This document shows, piece by piece, positions 35,480-43,612 of a stretch of 64,000 bases of DNA. The DNA is taken from contig DKDP01000003.1 in the NCBI GenBank assembly GCA_002449395.1, forward strand, positions 62,001-126,000, in the 5' to 3' direction. The position numbers and the translations under genes were made by a program. This stretch comes from Ruminococcaceae bacterium UBA6845 (lineage in GTDB: Bacteria; Bacillota; Clostridia; Oscillospirales; Acutalibacteraceae). The notes below the pieces were generated by a model. The model was not told the DNA's origin. It did no database searches and worked only from the letters and a program-made list of their open reading frames with translations. Numbering within the stretch: position 1 is the stretch's first letter; each line of letters begins with the position of its first letter.

Positions 35480-36565
35480 ATGTCAAACAGACTTTTTCAG
35501 GGCGTTATCCATCAGATGAGGAGCGCAATCGACAGAACCATAGGAATTATTGATGAAACCGGTACGATTATTTCGTGCAGCGAACTCGGAAGAATCGGCG
35601 AGATCGTGTCCACGGCTGCGGCAAGTGCATTTATGGACACAGAGGCTTGCGTTGTTGACGGCTGTACCTACAAGACCTTTGGTAACCAGATTCACCCGGA
35701 GTATGCCGTTTTTGTTGACGGCGACGATGAGCTTGCCGAGAAGTACACCAACATAAGCGCAGTTGCGCTGAGCAATCTCAAGCAGTATTTCGATGAGAAA
35801 TATGACAGAAACAATTTCATAAAGAATGTTATTCTCGACAACATTCTTCCCGGAGACATCTATCTCAAGGCTCGTGAGCTCCGTTTCAATAACGACGCAA
35901 CACGTGCGGTTCTTCTTATCAGAATCCCGAACCAGACCGATGTTTCCGCATATGATATTGTCCAGAATCTTTTCCCGGACAAGTCCAAGGACTTCGTTGT
36001 AAGCATCAACGAGACCGATATTGCGCTTGTTAAGGAAGTTAAGAGCAACATAGAGTCAAAGGATCTTGAAAAGCTCGCACGTTCAATTGCCGATTCGCTT
36101 TCAACCGAGCTTTACGTTCATTCGGTAATCGGTATCGGAACAACCGTTGCGGGCATCAAGGAGCTTGCACGTTCGTTCAAGGAGGCTCAGATCTCTCTTG
36201 AAGTCGGCAAGGTATTTGACAATGAAAAGACTATCGTAAGCTACGACAGCCTCGGTATTGCGAGACTTATTTATCAGCTCCCGACAACTCTTTGCGAGCT
36301 GTTCCTGCACGAGGTATTCAAGCGCGGATCAATCGAAAGCCTCGATCAGGAGACTCTCTTCACAATTCAGAAGTTCTTTGAGAACAACCTTAACGTCAGC
36401 GAGACATCAAGAAAGCTGTTCGTCCACAGGAATACGCTTGTTTACCGTCTTGAAAAGATCAAGAAGATCACGGGTCTCGACCTCAGAGAGTTTGACGACG
36501 CTATCGTATTCAAAGTCGCTCTTATGGTAAAGAGATATCTTGACGCCAATCCGATCAAATACTGA
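35480..36565 (+). CDS. CdaR/PucR-family transcriptional regulator
   Basis: 361 residues from the ATG at 35480, preceded by GTGAGGAGAG. The N-terminal part (LFQGVIHQMRSAIDRTIGIIDETGTII) fits the sugar-diacid-recognition type sensor; the middle resembles a GGDEF-like fold; the C-terminal PucR helix-turn-helix is clear (FFENNLNVSETSRKLFVHRNTLVYRLEKI, in pieces at about 308-336). Effector unknown. Its place just ahead of ftsE suggests a link to envelope or division control, but that is context only. Confidence 0.85.
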   Translation: MSNRLFQGVIHQMRSAIDRTIGIIDETGTIISCSELGRIGEIVSTAAASAFMDTEACVVDGCTYKTFGNQIHPEYAVFVDGDDELAEKYTNISAVALSNLKQYFDEKYDRNNFIKNVILDNILPGDIYLKARELRFNNDATRAVLLIRIPNQTDVSAYDIVQNLFPDKSKDFVVSINETDIALVKEVKSNIESKDLEKLARSIADSLSTELYVHSVIGIGTTVAGIKELARSFKEAQISLEVGKVFDNEKTIVSYDSLGIARLIYQLPTTLCELFLHEVFKRGSIESLDQETLFTIQKFFENNLNVSETSRKLFVHRNTLVYRLEKIKKITGLDLREFDDAIVFKVALMVKRYLDANPIKY

Positions 36566-36590
36566 TTTGCAACTTTAAGGAAAGATAATA

Positions 36591-37469
36591 ATGATTGATT
36601 TCAAAAACGTATCCAAGGTATACGATAACGGAACCAAGGCTCTGCAAAACGTCAATATCCATATTGACAAGGGCGAGTTCGTTTTCGTTGTCGGAGCTTC
36701 GGGAGCGGGAAAAAGTACGTTCCTTAAGCTGATTATGCGTGAGGAAGTGCCGTCGTCGGGAACGATTGTGATTAAAGGCTATAATCTCAACGAGATGAAG
36801 AAAAAGCAGATTCCGTACTTCCGCAGAAATATGGGAATCGTTTTCCAGGATTTCAGACTTATTCCCACGATGACGGTCTATGATAACGTTGCGTTCGCAA
36901 TGAGAGTTGTCGGCGCACGTGAAAAGGATATCAGAAAAAGAGTTCCTTACGTTATTAATATTGTCGGACTTTCCGCCAAGGCGAGAAATTATCCGAATGA
37001 GCTTTCGGGCGGCGAGCAGCAGAGAGTTGCGCTTGCCCGTGCGCTTGCGAACAATGCGGACATAATCATTGCCGATGAGCCGACGGGTAACGTCGATCCT
37101 CAGATGTCGCTTGAAATCGTTGAGCTTCTGACAAGGCTTAACGAGGCAGGCACAACGGTTATTATGGTTACTCACGCTCACGATCTTGTCAAGATGTTTG
37201 ACAAGCGTGTTATTACCCTCAAGGGCGGCGAGGTCGTTGCCGACGGTATGATCGAGAACGGCGAGCTTCCCGAGCAGTCTGCCGCTCACCTTAATCTTGA
37301 AAAGCAGACTATGGAGGAAAAATATTCCACAAAGGAAGAGCCTCAGGAAAAAAATGAGGAGAAAGAAGAAAAGGTTGACGAAAAGTTCCTTGACGCTATA
37401 ATCAGCGACACGGATTCTTACCGCATTTATATTGAACAGGATTCGGAAAAGGACGGTGAGGATCAATGA
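36591..37469 (+). CDS. ftsE: Cell division ATP-binding protein FtsE with acidic C-terminal extension
   Basis: ATPase of the FtsEX complex, which drives peptidoglycan hydrolases outside the membrane. 292 residues against about 230 in most species. Walker A GASGAGKST (35-43), signature LSGGEQQRVALARAL, Walker B IIIADEPTG and the switch His in MVTHAHD. After residue about 228 comes a Glu/Lys-rich tail (KEEPQEKNEEKEEKVDEKF). The stop overlaps the ftsX start (ATGA). It follows the cdaR-like gene by 25 bases. Confidence 0.95.
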   Translation: MIDFKNVSKVYDNGTKALQNVNIHIDKGEFVFVVGASGAGKSTFLKLIMREEVPSSGTIVIKGYNLNEMKKKQIPYFRRNMGIVFQDFRLIPTMTVYDNVAFAMRVVGAREKDIRKRVPYVINIVGLSAKARNYPNELSGGEQQRVALARALANNADIIIADEPTGNVDPQMSLEIVELLTRLNEAGTTVIMVTHAHDLVKMFDKRVITLKGGEVVADGMIENGELPEQSAAHLNLEKQTMEEKYSTKEEPQEKNEEKEEKVDEKFLDAIISDTDSYRIYIEQDSEKDGEDQ

Positions 37470-38392
37470 AGAAAAGAGGACGTTTGGGTTACCTTACCAA
37501 AGAGGGATTCAGAAACATAAAAGTTAACCATCTTATGTCAATTGCTTCGATCGCCGTGCTGATGTCCTGTCTTGTTATGATGGGCGCCGCATTTATGGTT
37601 ATCGTTAACGTAAACAACGTTATGAGTGAGATTGAAAGTCAGAACGTTGTTATGGTTTACCTCAAGGATGAGGTAAAGGGCGAGGGCATCACGGAAATGC
37701 GTGAAAAGATCACCCTTATGCAGAATGTTAAAAAATGTGAGTTCGTTGATAAGGACACGGCTTTCAAGCAGCAGCTTGACGAGCTTGGCACGGACGCAAC
37801 TTATTTTGAAGGAGTTGACAATCCGCTCCCGGATCTTTTCAAGGTCTCGATAAGCGATATGACAAAATTTGACCAAACCGTTTCCGAACTGCAAAAAATT
37901 GACGGAGTCGATTCGGTTCGTGATAACAGAGATATCGCTCAGACGCTTGTAAGAATCAGACGTGCGATTTTCTATGTAAGCATCGGCGTTATTGCCGTTC
38001 TGCTTCTCATTTCCCTGTTCATCATCGCAAATACGGTTCGTATCACGATGTACAGCAGGAGACTTGAGATCAATATTATGAAGTCGGTCGGTGCGACAAA
38101 CTGGTTCATACGCTGGCCGTTTATGGTCGAGGGTATGGTTCTCGGTGCGATATCGGGTATACTTTCCCTTGCGATTGTTTGGGGCGTATACAGGCTTATT
38201 CAGCCGTCGGTATCGTCAATGCTTGCAATGGTAAGCAGGAGCTTTACCATCGTGCCGTTCCTTGATTACATTGTTTATCTTCTTGTCGCATTCCTTGCGA
38301 TAGGAATCGTTTCAGGAGGTATCGGAAGTCTTATTTCCATTCAGAAGTACCTCAAGGAGCGTGGAGGAGTTGTTTATGAAGAAGCTGAATAA
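37466..38392 (+). CDS. ftsX: Cell division protein FtsX
   Basis: Membrane partner of FtsE, 308 residues. First helix at about 20-45, a large extracellular loop (about 48-165) that in the family contacts the hydrolase, and three more helices toward the C-terminus (RIRRAIFYVSIGVIAVLLLISL, VLGAISGILSLAIVWG, YLLVAFLAIGIVSGGIGSL regions). Starts in the ATGA overlap with ftsE and overlaps the start of the M23 gene by 17 bases, a sign of coupled translation. Confidence 0.94.
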   Translation: MKKRGRLGYLTKEGFRNIKVNHLMSIASIAVLMSCLVMMGAAFMVIVNVNNVMSEIESQNVVMVYLKDEVKGEGITEMREKITLMQNVKKCEFVDKDTAFKQQLDELGTDATYFEGVDNPLPDLFKVSISDMTKFDQTVSELQKIDGVDSVRDNRDIAQTLVRIRRAIFYVSIGVIAVLLLISLFIIANTVRITMYSRRLEINIMKSVGATNWFIRWPFMVEGMVLGAISGILSLAIVWGVYRLIQPSVSSMLAMVSRSFTIVPFLDYIVYLLVAFLAIGIVSGGIGSLISIQKYLKERGGVVYEEAE

Positions 38393-39707
38393 AATAATTT
38401 CACTGCTTATGTGTTCGGCTTTTGTGTTCGTTTCCTGCGCTTTGTATGCGCCGAAAGCCGAGGCGAAGACACTTTCGTCACTCAGGGACGAGTATTCGGA
38501 CATTGAGGACAAGGTTGCCGAGAGCGAGCAGAGAGTTAAGGAGCTTGAAAGTCAGAAAGCGGATCAGACGAAAATTGTTTCTGCGCTGAACATACAGCTC
38601 CAGAAGCTCAATCAGGAGCGTGAAAACATCACGGCTCAGAAAAATCTTATCAGTGACGACATCAGCGAAACGGAATCGAAAATTTCCGCACTCAATAAGG
38701 AGATTGCAGATCTCGACGCTAAGATTGCAGAAAAAGATAAGGAAATTGACGACACGGTCAAGCTGTTCTGTGACAGAATGAGAGCCAACTATATGGCGGG
38801 TGAGACCTCGGTGCTGGAGATTTTCACATCCTCATCCGATATGTCGAGCTTCCTTAACCGTCTTGAGATGTTCCGCCGTGTAACGGAAAACGATCAGGAC
38901 CTCGTTAACAAGCTCAATAAGGAGATCGCCGAGATCGAAAAGATGCAAAAGGAGCTTGAGACGAAGAAGGCATCCTTGCAGAAAGAAAAGGCTGAGCTTG
39001 AGACAAAGAGAGCCGATCTCCAGGCAACGGAGGACAACCTGACGAGAAATCAGGACGTAATAAAGGCTAAGACCGAGGAGGTCGAGGCAAAGCTGAGCGC
39101 ATTGAACGCACAGACAAAGGAGATCAAGGTCTCCATCAGTGAGTACAATGCTGAAATGAACCGTCTTGATGAGGAAATCAAGGAAGCTATCAGGAAAGCT
39201 AATCAAGCATCCTCCGGCGGCTCTCATAGCGGCGGCGGATCATCGGGCGGCGGATCAAATGCCGGAAGTATGAATTCCAATGTCAGTGCGTCGGGCTGGG
39301 CGTGGCCTCTGCCTTACAGTGGGGTTTACCTCACCTCGTATTACGGATACCGTTATCATCCGCTTGACGGAGATTGGAGATACCACAGCGGTATTGATAT
39401 TTCAATGAGCGGCGCCTACGGCAAAAATATTGTTGCAACAAGAGCCGGAACGGTCATTCTTTCTTCCCTTGAAAGCGAGAGCGGAACGGGCTACGGCAAT
39501 TATATTATTATCGACCACGGCGACGGCTACACATCGCTTTACGGTCATTGCAGTGACCTGCTTGTTTCGACAGGACAGCGTGTTTCAAGGGGACAGATCA
39601 TCGCCAGAGTCGGAAGTACCGGTTGGTCAACCGGACCTCATCTTCATTTTGAAGTAAGATATAACGGCGAAACTGTTGACCCCATGGACTATGTAAACCT
39701 GCCGTAA
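38376..39707 (+). CDS. Coiled-coil M23 (LytM) peptidoglycan hydrolase, presumed FtsEX effector
   Basis: 443 residues from the ATG at 38376, preceded by GGAGGAG. Signal peptide (1-30, ending PKAEA), a long coiled coil (about 35-275; repeats of EKIA-, KEL-, TEE-type heptads), a Gly/Ser linker (about 278-305), and an M23 domain. Zinc-site residues are all present: HSGIDI, GHCSD and HLHFE, so unlike EnvC-type activators it should be an active endopeptidase. Overlap with ftsX strongly suggests that FtsEX controls it, as for PcsB or CwlO-like enzymes. Confidence 0.93.
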   Translation: MKKLNKIISLLMCSAFVFVSCALYAPKAEAKTLSSLRDEYSDIEDKVAESEQRVKELESQKADQTKIVSALNIQLQKLNQERENITAQKNLISDDISETESKISALNKEIADLDAKIAEKDKEIDDTVKLFCDRMRANYMAGETSVLEIFTSSSDMSSFLNRLEMFRRVTENDQDLVNKLNKEIAEIEKMQKELETKKASLQKEKAELETKRADLQATEDNLTRNQDVIKAKTEEVEAKLSALNAQTKEIKVSISEYNAEMNRLDEEIKEAIRKANQASSGGSHSGGGSSGGGSNAGSMNSNVSASGWAWPLPYSGVYLTSYYGYRYHPLDGDWRYHSGIDISMSGAYGKNIVATRAGTVILSSLESESGTGYGNYIIIDHGDGYTSLYGHCSDLLVSTGQRVSRGQIIARVGSTGWSTGPHLHFEVRYNGETVDPMDYVNLP

Positions 39708-39722
39708 ATAATAAATAAAATT

Positions 39723-39758
39723 AACCCATCGGTTTTGATTAAAACCGATGGGTTTTTC
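39723..39758 (+). terminator. Strong intrinsic terminator of the ftsEX operon
   Basis: AACCCATCGGTTTT (39723-39736), GATT loop, AAAACCGATGGGTT (39741-39754), then TTTCTG. It may also serve the convergent HAD gene. Confidence 0.95.
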
Positions 39759-39781
39759 TGTCGCGAGTGAGCTGAGGGTTC

Positions 39782-40447
39782 TCAGTTTTCGGTTCCGAAA
39801 ACTATTTCTGCGATTTCGGCACAGCTTGAGACAATGTATTCCGCCTTGTATTCTTCAAATTCCTCACGGCTGCCGTAGCCGAAGAGAACTGCGGCGCAGG
39901 GGATGCCGACCTTATGAGCTCCGACGATATCGAATTTTCTGTCGCCGACCATAAGAATCCTCGATTTGTCGGTTACACCGACCTTCTTAATCGCCGAACC
40001 GACAATGGTTGCCTTGTCGGAATCCTTGTAATTCATATCCGCTCCGACAACACAGTCGATATATTTATGCAATTCGCTTGAATTGATGATTTTTTCAAGT
40101 TCCGCCTGTGGCTTCGAGCTTGCAACGGCGGTTTTAATTCCGCATTTTTGCAGCTTTTGTAAGAGCTCAATCATTCCGTCGTAAATACGGTATTTGTAAA
40201 TTCCGTCAGCCTTATATTTTTCACGGAAGCAGTCCACAAGCGCCTGCACCTCGTCGTCCGACAGCTGCGGATACAGCGAATGATAGCTTGTGACCATCGG
40301 AGGGCCTATAAATTTGCGGATTTCCGCATCGCTCGGCTGTTCAAGGCCGTAGGTGGCAATTGCGTGGCGGACACCGAGAAAAACTCCCTCGCCAGTGTCG
40401 GCAACCGTGCCGTCAAAATCAAAAAGAACTGCGTCAAATTTCGACAT
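39782..40447 (-). CDS. HAD-superfamily phosphatase, phosphoglycolate phosphatase-like
   Basis: 221 residues from the ATG at 40447, chosen because GGAGGT lies six bases upstream. HAD motifs: nucleophile loop FDFDGTVADT (8-17), Ser/Thr of motif II in AVASSKPQAELE, Lys and the acidic motif IV MVGDRKFDIVGAHKVG. The cap region between motifs I and II is all-helical, as in the Gph/PgmB-like subfamily. Substrate unknown. Divergent from trpS with overlapping promoters. Confidence 0.88.
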   Translation of the reverse strand: MSKFDAVLFDFDGTVADTGEGVFLGVRHAIATYGLEQPSDAEIRKFIGPPMVTSYHSLYPQLSDDEVQALVDCFREKYKADGIYKYRIYDGMIELLQKLQKCGIKTAVASSKPQAELEKIINSSELHKYIDCVVGADMNYKDSDKATIVGSAIKKVGVTDKSRILMVGDRKFDIVGAHKVGIPCAAVLFGYGSREEFEEYKAEYIVSSCAEIAEIVFGTEN

Positions 40448-40473
40448 AATCATACCTCCGTTCATACCCGAAT

Positions 40474-40502
40474 ATTTTAGCATAAATAATTATGATTTAC
40501 AA
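40474..40502 (-). promoter_or_regulatory. Promoter of the HAD phosphatase gene, sharing its -35 with trpS
   Basis: Minus strand TTGTAA (40502-40497), 17-base spacer, TAAAAT (40479-40474). The -35 overlaps that of the trpS promoter. Confidence 0.65.
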
Positions 40503-40524
40503 TACGGTAATTCTATGATATAAT
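40496..40524 (+). promoter_or_regulatory. Sigma-A-type promoter of trpS
   Basis: TTTACA (40496-40501), 17-base spacer, TATAAT (40519-40524), 30 bases before the ATG. The leader is too short for a T-box. Confidence 0.75.
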
Positions 40525-40554
40525 GTTCCCAGTTCATATTTGGAGTGATAAAAG

Positions 40555-41562
40555 ATGGAAAATACAGAAAGAAAAGACCGTGTGCTGAGTATGATTCAGC
40601 CGACGTCCGTTCCGACGCTCGGAAATTACCTCGGCGCACTTAAAAATTGGAAGCAGATGAGCGCAGATAACGACTGCATATTCGCCGTTGCCGATCTTCA
40701 CGCTATTACGGTTCGCCAGGAGCCTGCAAAGCTGAGAAAGCAGTCGCTTGAAATGTATGCGTTGATGATTGCACTCGGACTTGATCCCGAAAAGAATATT
40801 ATTTTTGTTCAGTCCCACGTTCCTCAGCACAGTCAGCTCGGCTGGATTCTTAACTGCTATACCCAGTTCGGTGAGGCGGCAAGAATGACCCAGTTCAAGG
40901 ATAAATCTGCAAAGCACGCCGATAACGTCAATGTCGGTCTTTTCGCTTACCCGACTCTTATGGCTGCGGATATTCTTCTTTATCAGGCGGACTATGTTCC
41001 CGTCGGAGTGGATCAGAAACAGCATCTTGAGATCACACGTGACATTGCGGAGCGTTTCAACGGCGCATATTCTCCGACATTCACAATCCCGAAGCCGTAT
41101 ATCGGCAAGACGGGCGCAAAGGTTATGTCGCTTCAGGATCCGACGAAGAAGATGTCCAAGTCGGATACAAATCCCAAGGCGTCGGTCTATGTGCTTGACA
41201 AGCCCGATGATATTATGAAGAAATTCAAGTCCGCCGTTACCGACTCCGAGGCGAGGGTTCACTATGCCGACGGCAAGGACGGAATCAACAACCTTATGGG
41301 AATCTATTCCTGCTGTACCGGAAAGAGCTTTGATGAAATCGAGGCTGAGTTCGACGGCAAGGGCTACGGCGATTTCAAGATGGCGGTTGCCGAAAGCGTA
41401 ATTGCGGACGTAAAGCCGATTCAGGATAAGTTCGATGAGATTATGAAAGACAAGGCGTATATCGAAAGGTGTGCCAAGGAGGGTGCAGAAAAAGCATCCT
41501 ATATCGCCAATAAAACACTGACCAAGGTTATGAAAAAGGTCGGATTCTGGCAGGTTAAGTAA
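40555..41562 (+). CDS. trpS: Tryptophanyl-tRNA synthetase
   Basis: Class I aminoacyl-tRNA synthetase charging tRNA-Trp. 335 residues, usual bacterial length. The HIGH-like motif is TLGNY in QPTSVPTLGNYLGAL (about 13-27), and KKMSKSD is the KMSKS loop (about 199-205). The substrate-binding core FVQSHVPQHSQLGWIL and YPTLMAADILLYQADYVPVGVDQKQH is conserved. RBS GGAGTG. Followed by a strong terminator. Confidence 0.97.
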   Translation: MENTERKDRVLSMIQPTSVPTLGNYLGALKNWKQMSADNDCIFAVADLHAITVRQEPAKLRKQSLEMYALMIALGLDPEKNIIFVQSHVPQHSQLGWILNCYTQFGEAARMTQFKDKSAKHADNVNVGLFAYPTLMAADILLYQADYVPVGVDQKQHLEITRDIAERFNGAYSPTFTIPKPYIGKTGAKVMSLQDPTKKMSKSDTNPKASVYVLDKPDDIMKKFKSAVTDSEARVHYADGKDGINNLMGIYSCCTGKSFDEIEAEFDGKGYGDFKMAVAESVIADVKPIQDKFDEIMKDKAYIERCAKEGAEKASYIANKTLTKVMKKVGFWQVK

Positions 41563-41581
41563 ATTTTTAATAATAAAGAAT

Positions 41582-41627
41582 CAGCCCCTACAACTATGCG
41601 ATTAGCGTAGTTGTAGGGGCTGTTTTT
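41582..41627 (+). terminator. Long-stem terminator of trpS
   Basis: CAGCCCCTACAACTA (41582-41596) pairs perfectly with TAGTTGTAGGGGCTG (41608-41622), then TTTTTG. The 15-bp GC-rich stem is of the kind that also spreads as an intergenic repeat. Confidence 0.92.
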
Positions 41628-41637
41628 GTTCCAAATA

Positions 41638-43104
41638 TCAGTCAATATATTCTGCATGAACCTCCGGGATGGTTATTGACGCACCCATAACGGAAGTGTA
41701 CGTTTTCAGACCTGTAAATTCTCCGTAGAATGTAACTATATCGTCCTCAAGTATTCTTGAATCCGATCCGTAATTATCATAAATTACATATACCGTATCG
41801 TCATAATAGCCGTATCCTGTCGGGGTGACGTTGATTCGGTATGCGGAATAATAAAGAATACTTTCCGCCTCTTGTACCTGTATAACCTTACCCGTGAACT
41901 TGACGAGCTTGCCCTTGTACTTTTCGGGATTTCTTGCAAGATTGTCATATGAAATGCTTTGACACTTCGCTTTGTACTTCGACGGTGAGAGCGACGAACA
42001 TTCAACCTTGAGTGTACAGCTCTTATTTTTATATGTAATTTTTATGCTTGCGGTTTCGTCTGCCTTGAGCGTGGCTGACTTGTCGATTGTCCAGCCCGTA
42101 ACTTTCTCCTGCGTTCCGTCCTTATAGGTAGCGGTTACGGTAATATCGGAGGAGGCGTCAATGACTGTTCCTTCCGATTTACTGCCCGAATACGATGCCT
42201 CTAGCTTTGTTACCGTTCTGTCGGAGCAGGCTAATTTATAGGTTTCCTTAAACTCTTTATTATTTGCGGGATCGGTGTATTTGATTGTAAATTCATAGCT
42301 GCCATCCGCCTCTAAAGTAACATTTGCAGGTTCAATCGTGCAATTTTCCGTGATATCGCCGGTTGTATAATTTTCATCATACGAGTTGTATTGGGCTTCA
42401 ATTCTCCAATTGTCTTTCGTTACGGCTGTTCCTTTACTGAGTTCGCCTGTGTATGTAGGCGTAATGCGCAGAACGGTTTTGGTTGAGCAGGCGACCACAA
42501 GATAATCAGAAAAGCCTTTATATTCAACTTTGACTTTTGCGGCTTCGTCTGTTTTTAAGGTTTGCGGCGATTGAATCGTCCAATTATGAACCTTTTTGGA
42601 TTTTCCACCCTCATAAAAACCGTATACAACGAAGCCTTTGGTGTTTTCATCAAGAACCACTCCGTTGGAGCAGTCACCGTTGTACGTTGCCGAAATGCCC
42701 GTCAGCGCAGGCTGATTCAGCCAGCATACTCCCGCAATAATGATAACAAGAGCAATTGCACCGCCGATAAACCATTTCTTTTTGTTGATTATATAATTTT
42801 TAACTTTCGGAAGGTTATCTTTAATGTTTTTAATGAAATTCAGCGATTCTGATTTTACGATTGATGGGAGATCCTTAGTGTTGAACGGCATATGCTTTTT
42901 CGTGTTGTTTTCAATATTGAAATCCGGTTCGGCAAAATTTTCACCCTCAAACGGCTGATCAATATAAGTTTTGATCGGCTCCTCTGCGGGGACTGAATTT
43001 TCCTGTGTCGTACTGTTACTGTCCTCTTTTTCAATCGGGGTTCCGCAATAGGGACAGAATGCAGCGGCGTCTTTGATTTCATTGCCGCAATTTTTACAAA
43101 CCAT
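41638..43104 (-). CDS. Zinc-ribbon membrane protein with three Ig-like repeats and an OB-like C-terminus
   Basis: 488 residues. N-terminal zinc ribbon Cys3/Cys6/Cys17/Cys20, an acidic linker, a basic stretch and one membrane helix (about 112-130, WFIGGAIALVIIIAGVCWL). Outside follow three repeats of about 80 residues, each opening with a xLxATYxGxxSxGTV-type line and closing with YKxxSxxLxVxCS, as in bacterial Ig-like (Big_3/Big_4-type) domains. The last 110 residues (NPEKYKGKLVKFTGKV onward to YGEFTG) look like the OB-type fold of tRNA_anti-like proteins. Function unknown; this zinc_ribbon-TM-extracellular plan is common in clostridia. Confidence 0.8.
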   Translation of the reverse strand: MVCKNCGNEIKDAAAFCPYCGTPIEKEDSNSTTQENSVPAEEPIKTYIDQPFEGENFAEPDFNIENNTKKHMPFNTKDLPSIVKSESLNFIKNIKDNLPKVKNYIINKKKWFIGGAIALVIIIAGVCWLNQPALTGISATYNGDCSNGVVLDENTKGFVVYGFYEGGKSKKVHNWTIQSPQTLKTDEAAKVKVEYKGFSDYLVVACSTKTVLRITPTYTGELSKGTAVTKDNWRIEAQYNSYDENYTTGDITENCTIEPANVTLEADGSYEFTIKYTDPANNKEFKETYKLACSDRTVTKLEASYSGSKSEGTVIDASSDITVTATYKDGTQEKVTGWTIDKSATLKADETASIKITYKNKSCTLKVECSSLSPSKYKAKCQSISYDNLARNPEKYKGKLVKFTGKVIQVQEAESILYYSAYRINVTPTGYGYYDDTVYVIYDNYGSDSRILEDDIVTFYGEFTGLKTYTSVMGASITIPEVHAEYID

Positions 43105-43157
43105 AATTTTTCCTCTTCTCTTTATTATTTGTTATATTCCTAAAATACAACACAACA

Positions 43158-43186
43158 ATATTAACATTAGAGGTTTATTTTGTCAA
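43158..43186 (-). promoter_or_regulatory. Sigma-A-type promoter for the zinc-ribbon protein gene
   Basis: Minus strand TTGACA (43186-43181), 17-base spacer, TAATAT (43163-43158). Confidence 0.75.
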
Positions 43187-43253
43187 CACGTTTTACCTTG
43201 TTTTTATAATAATTCAGTTATGATAAAATAAACATATAAGGTTGGGTGACGGT

Positions 43254-43574
43254 ATGAAAGATTATAAGCAGGGAATGGGACAGAGGATAAAGAAAAAACG
43301 AAAAGAGCTCAAGCTGACCCAGGAAAAAATGGCGGAGGAACTCAACATATCCGTCAAGCACTTCAGCGAGGTCGAAAGAGGAATCGCAGGATTGTCTGTT
43401 GAAAATCTTATCCGTGTCAGCGAGATCCTCGGCGTGAGTATAGATTATATGGTAAAAGGGGAGACCGATTCCGACCGTTGGTATTCGGTAATCAGCGCCC
43501 TTGAAAAAATTCCGCCCGAAAAGGAATACCTGATAAGAAATCTTTTAAATACCGGAATTGATCTGACAAAATAA
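43254..43574 (+). CDS. XRE-family helix-turn-helix regulator
   Basis: 106 residues from the ATG at 43254 after GGGTGACGGT. Residues 7-62 form the HTH_3 domain: GQRIKKKRKELKLTQEKMAEEL, then SVKHFSEVERGIAGLSVENLIRVSEILGVSIDYMV. The last 40 residues are helical and could dimerise. Targets unknown. The stop codon lies at the base of its terminator stem. Confidence 0.93.
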   Translation: MKDYKQGMGQRIKKKRKELKLTQEKMAEELNISVKHFSEVERGIAGLSVENLIRVSEILGVSIDYMVKGETDSDRWYSVISALEKIPPEKEYLIRNLLNTGIDLTK

Positions 43575-43611
43575 ACCGCAAGCATATCAAAGAATGTGCT
43601 TGCGGTTTTTG
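43573..43611 (+). terminator. Intrinsic terminator overlapping the XRE stop codon
   Basis: AAACCGCAAGCA (43573-43584) pairs with TGCTTGCGGTTT (43597-43608), then TTG. It ends two bases before the convergent RadC-like stop, so it may serve both. Confidence 0.88.
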
Positions 43612-43612
43612 C

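Noticed and set aside
36555..37466. 303-codon minus-strand open frame opposite ftsE
   Set aside because: Antisense shadow of a certain ftsE gene.
40525..40554. T-box leader for trpS
   Set aside because: Only about 30 bases lie between promoter and start codon; no room for a T-box.
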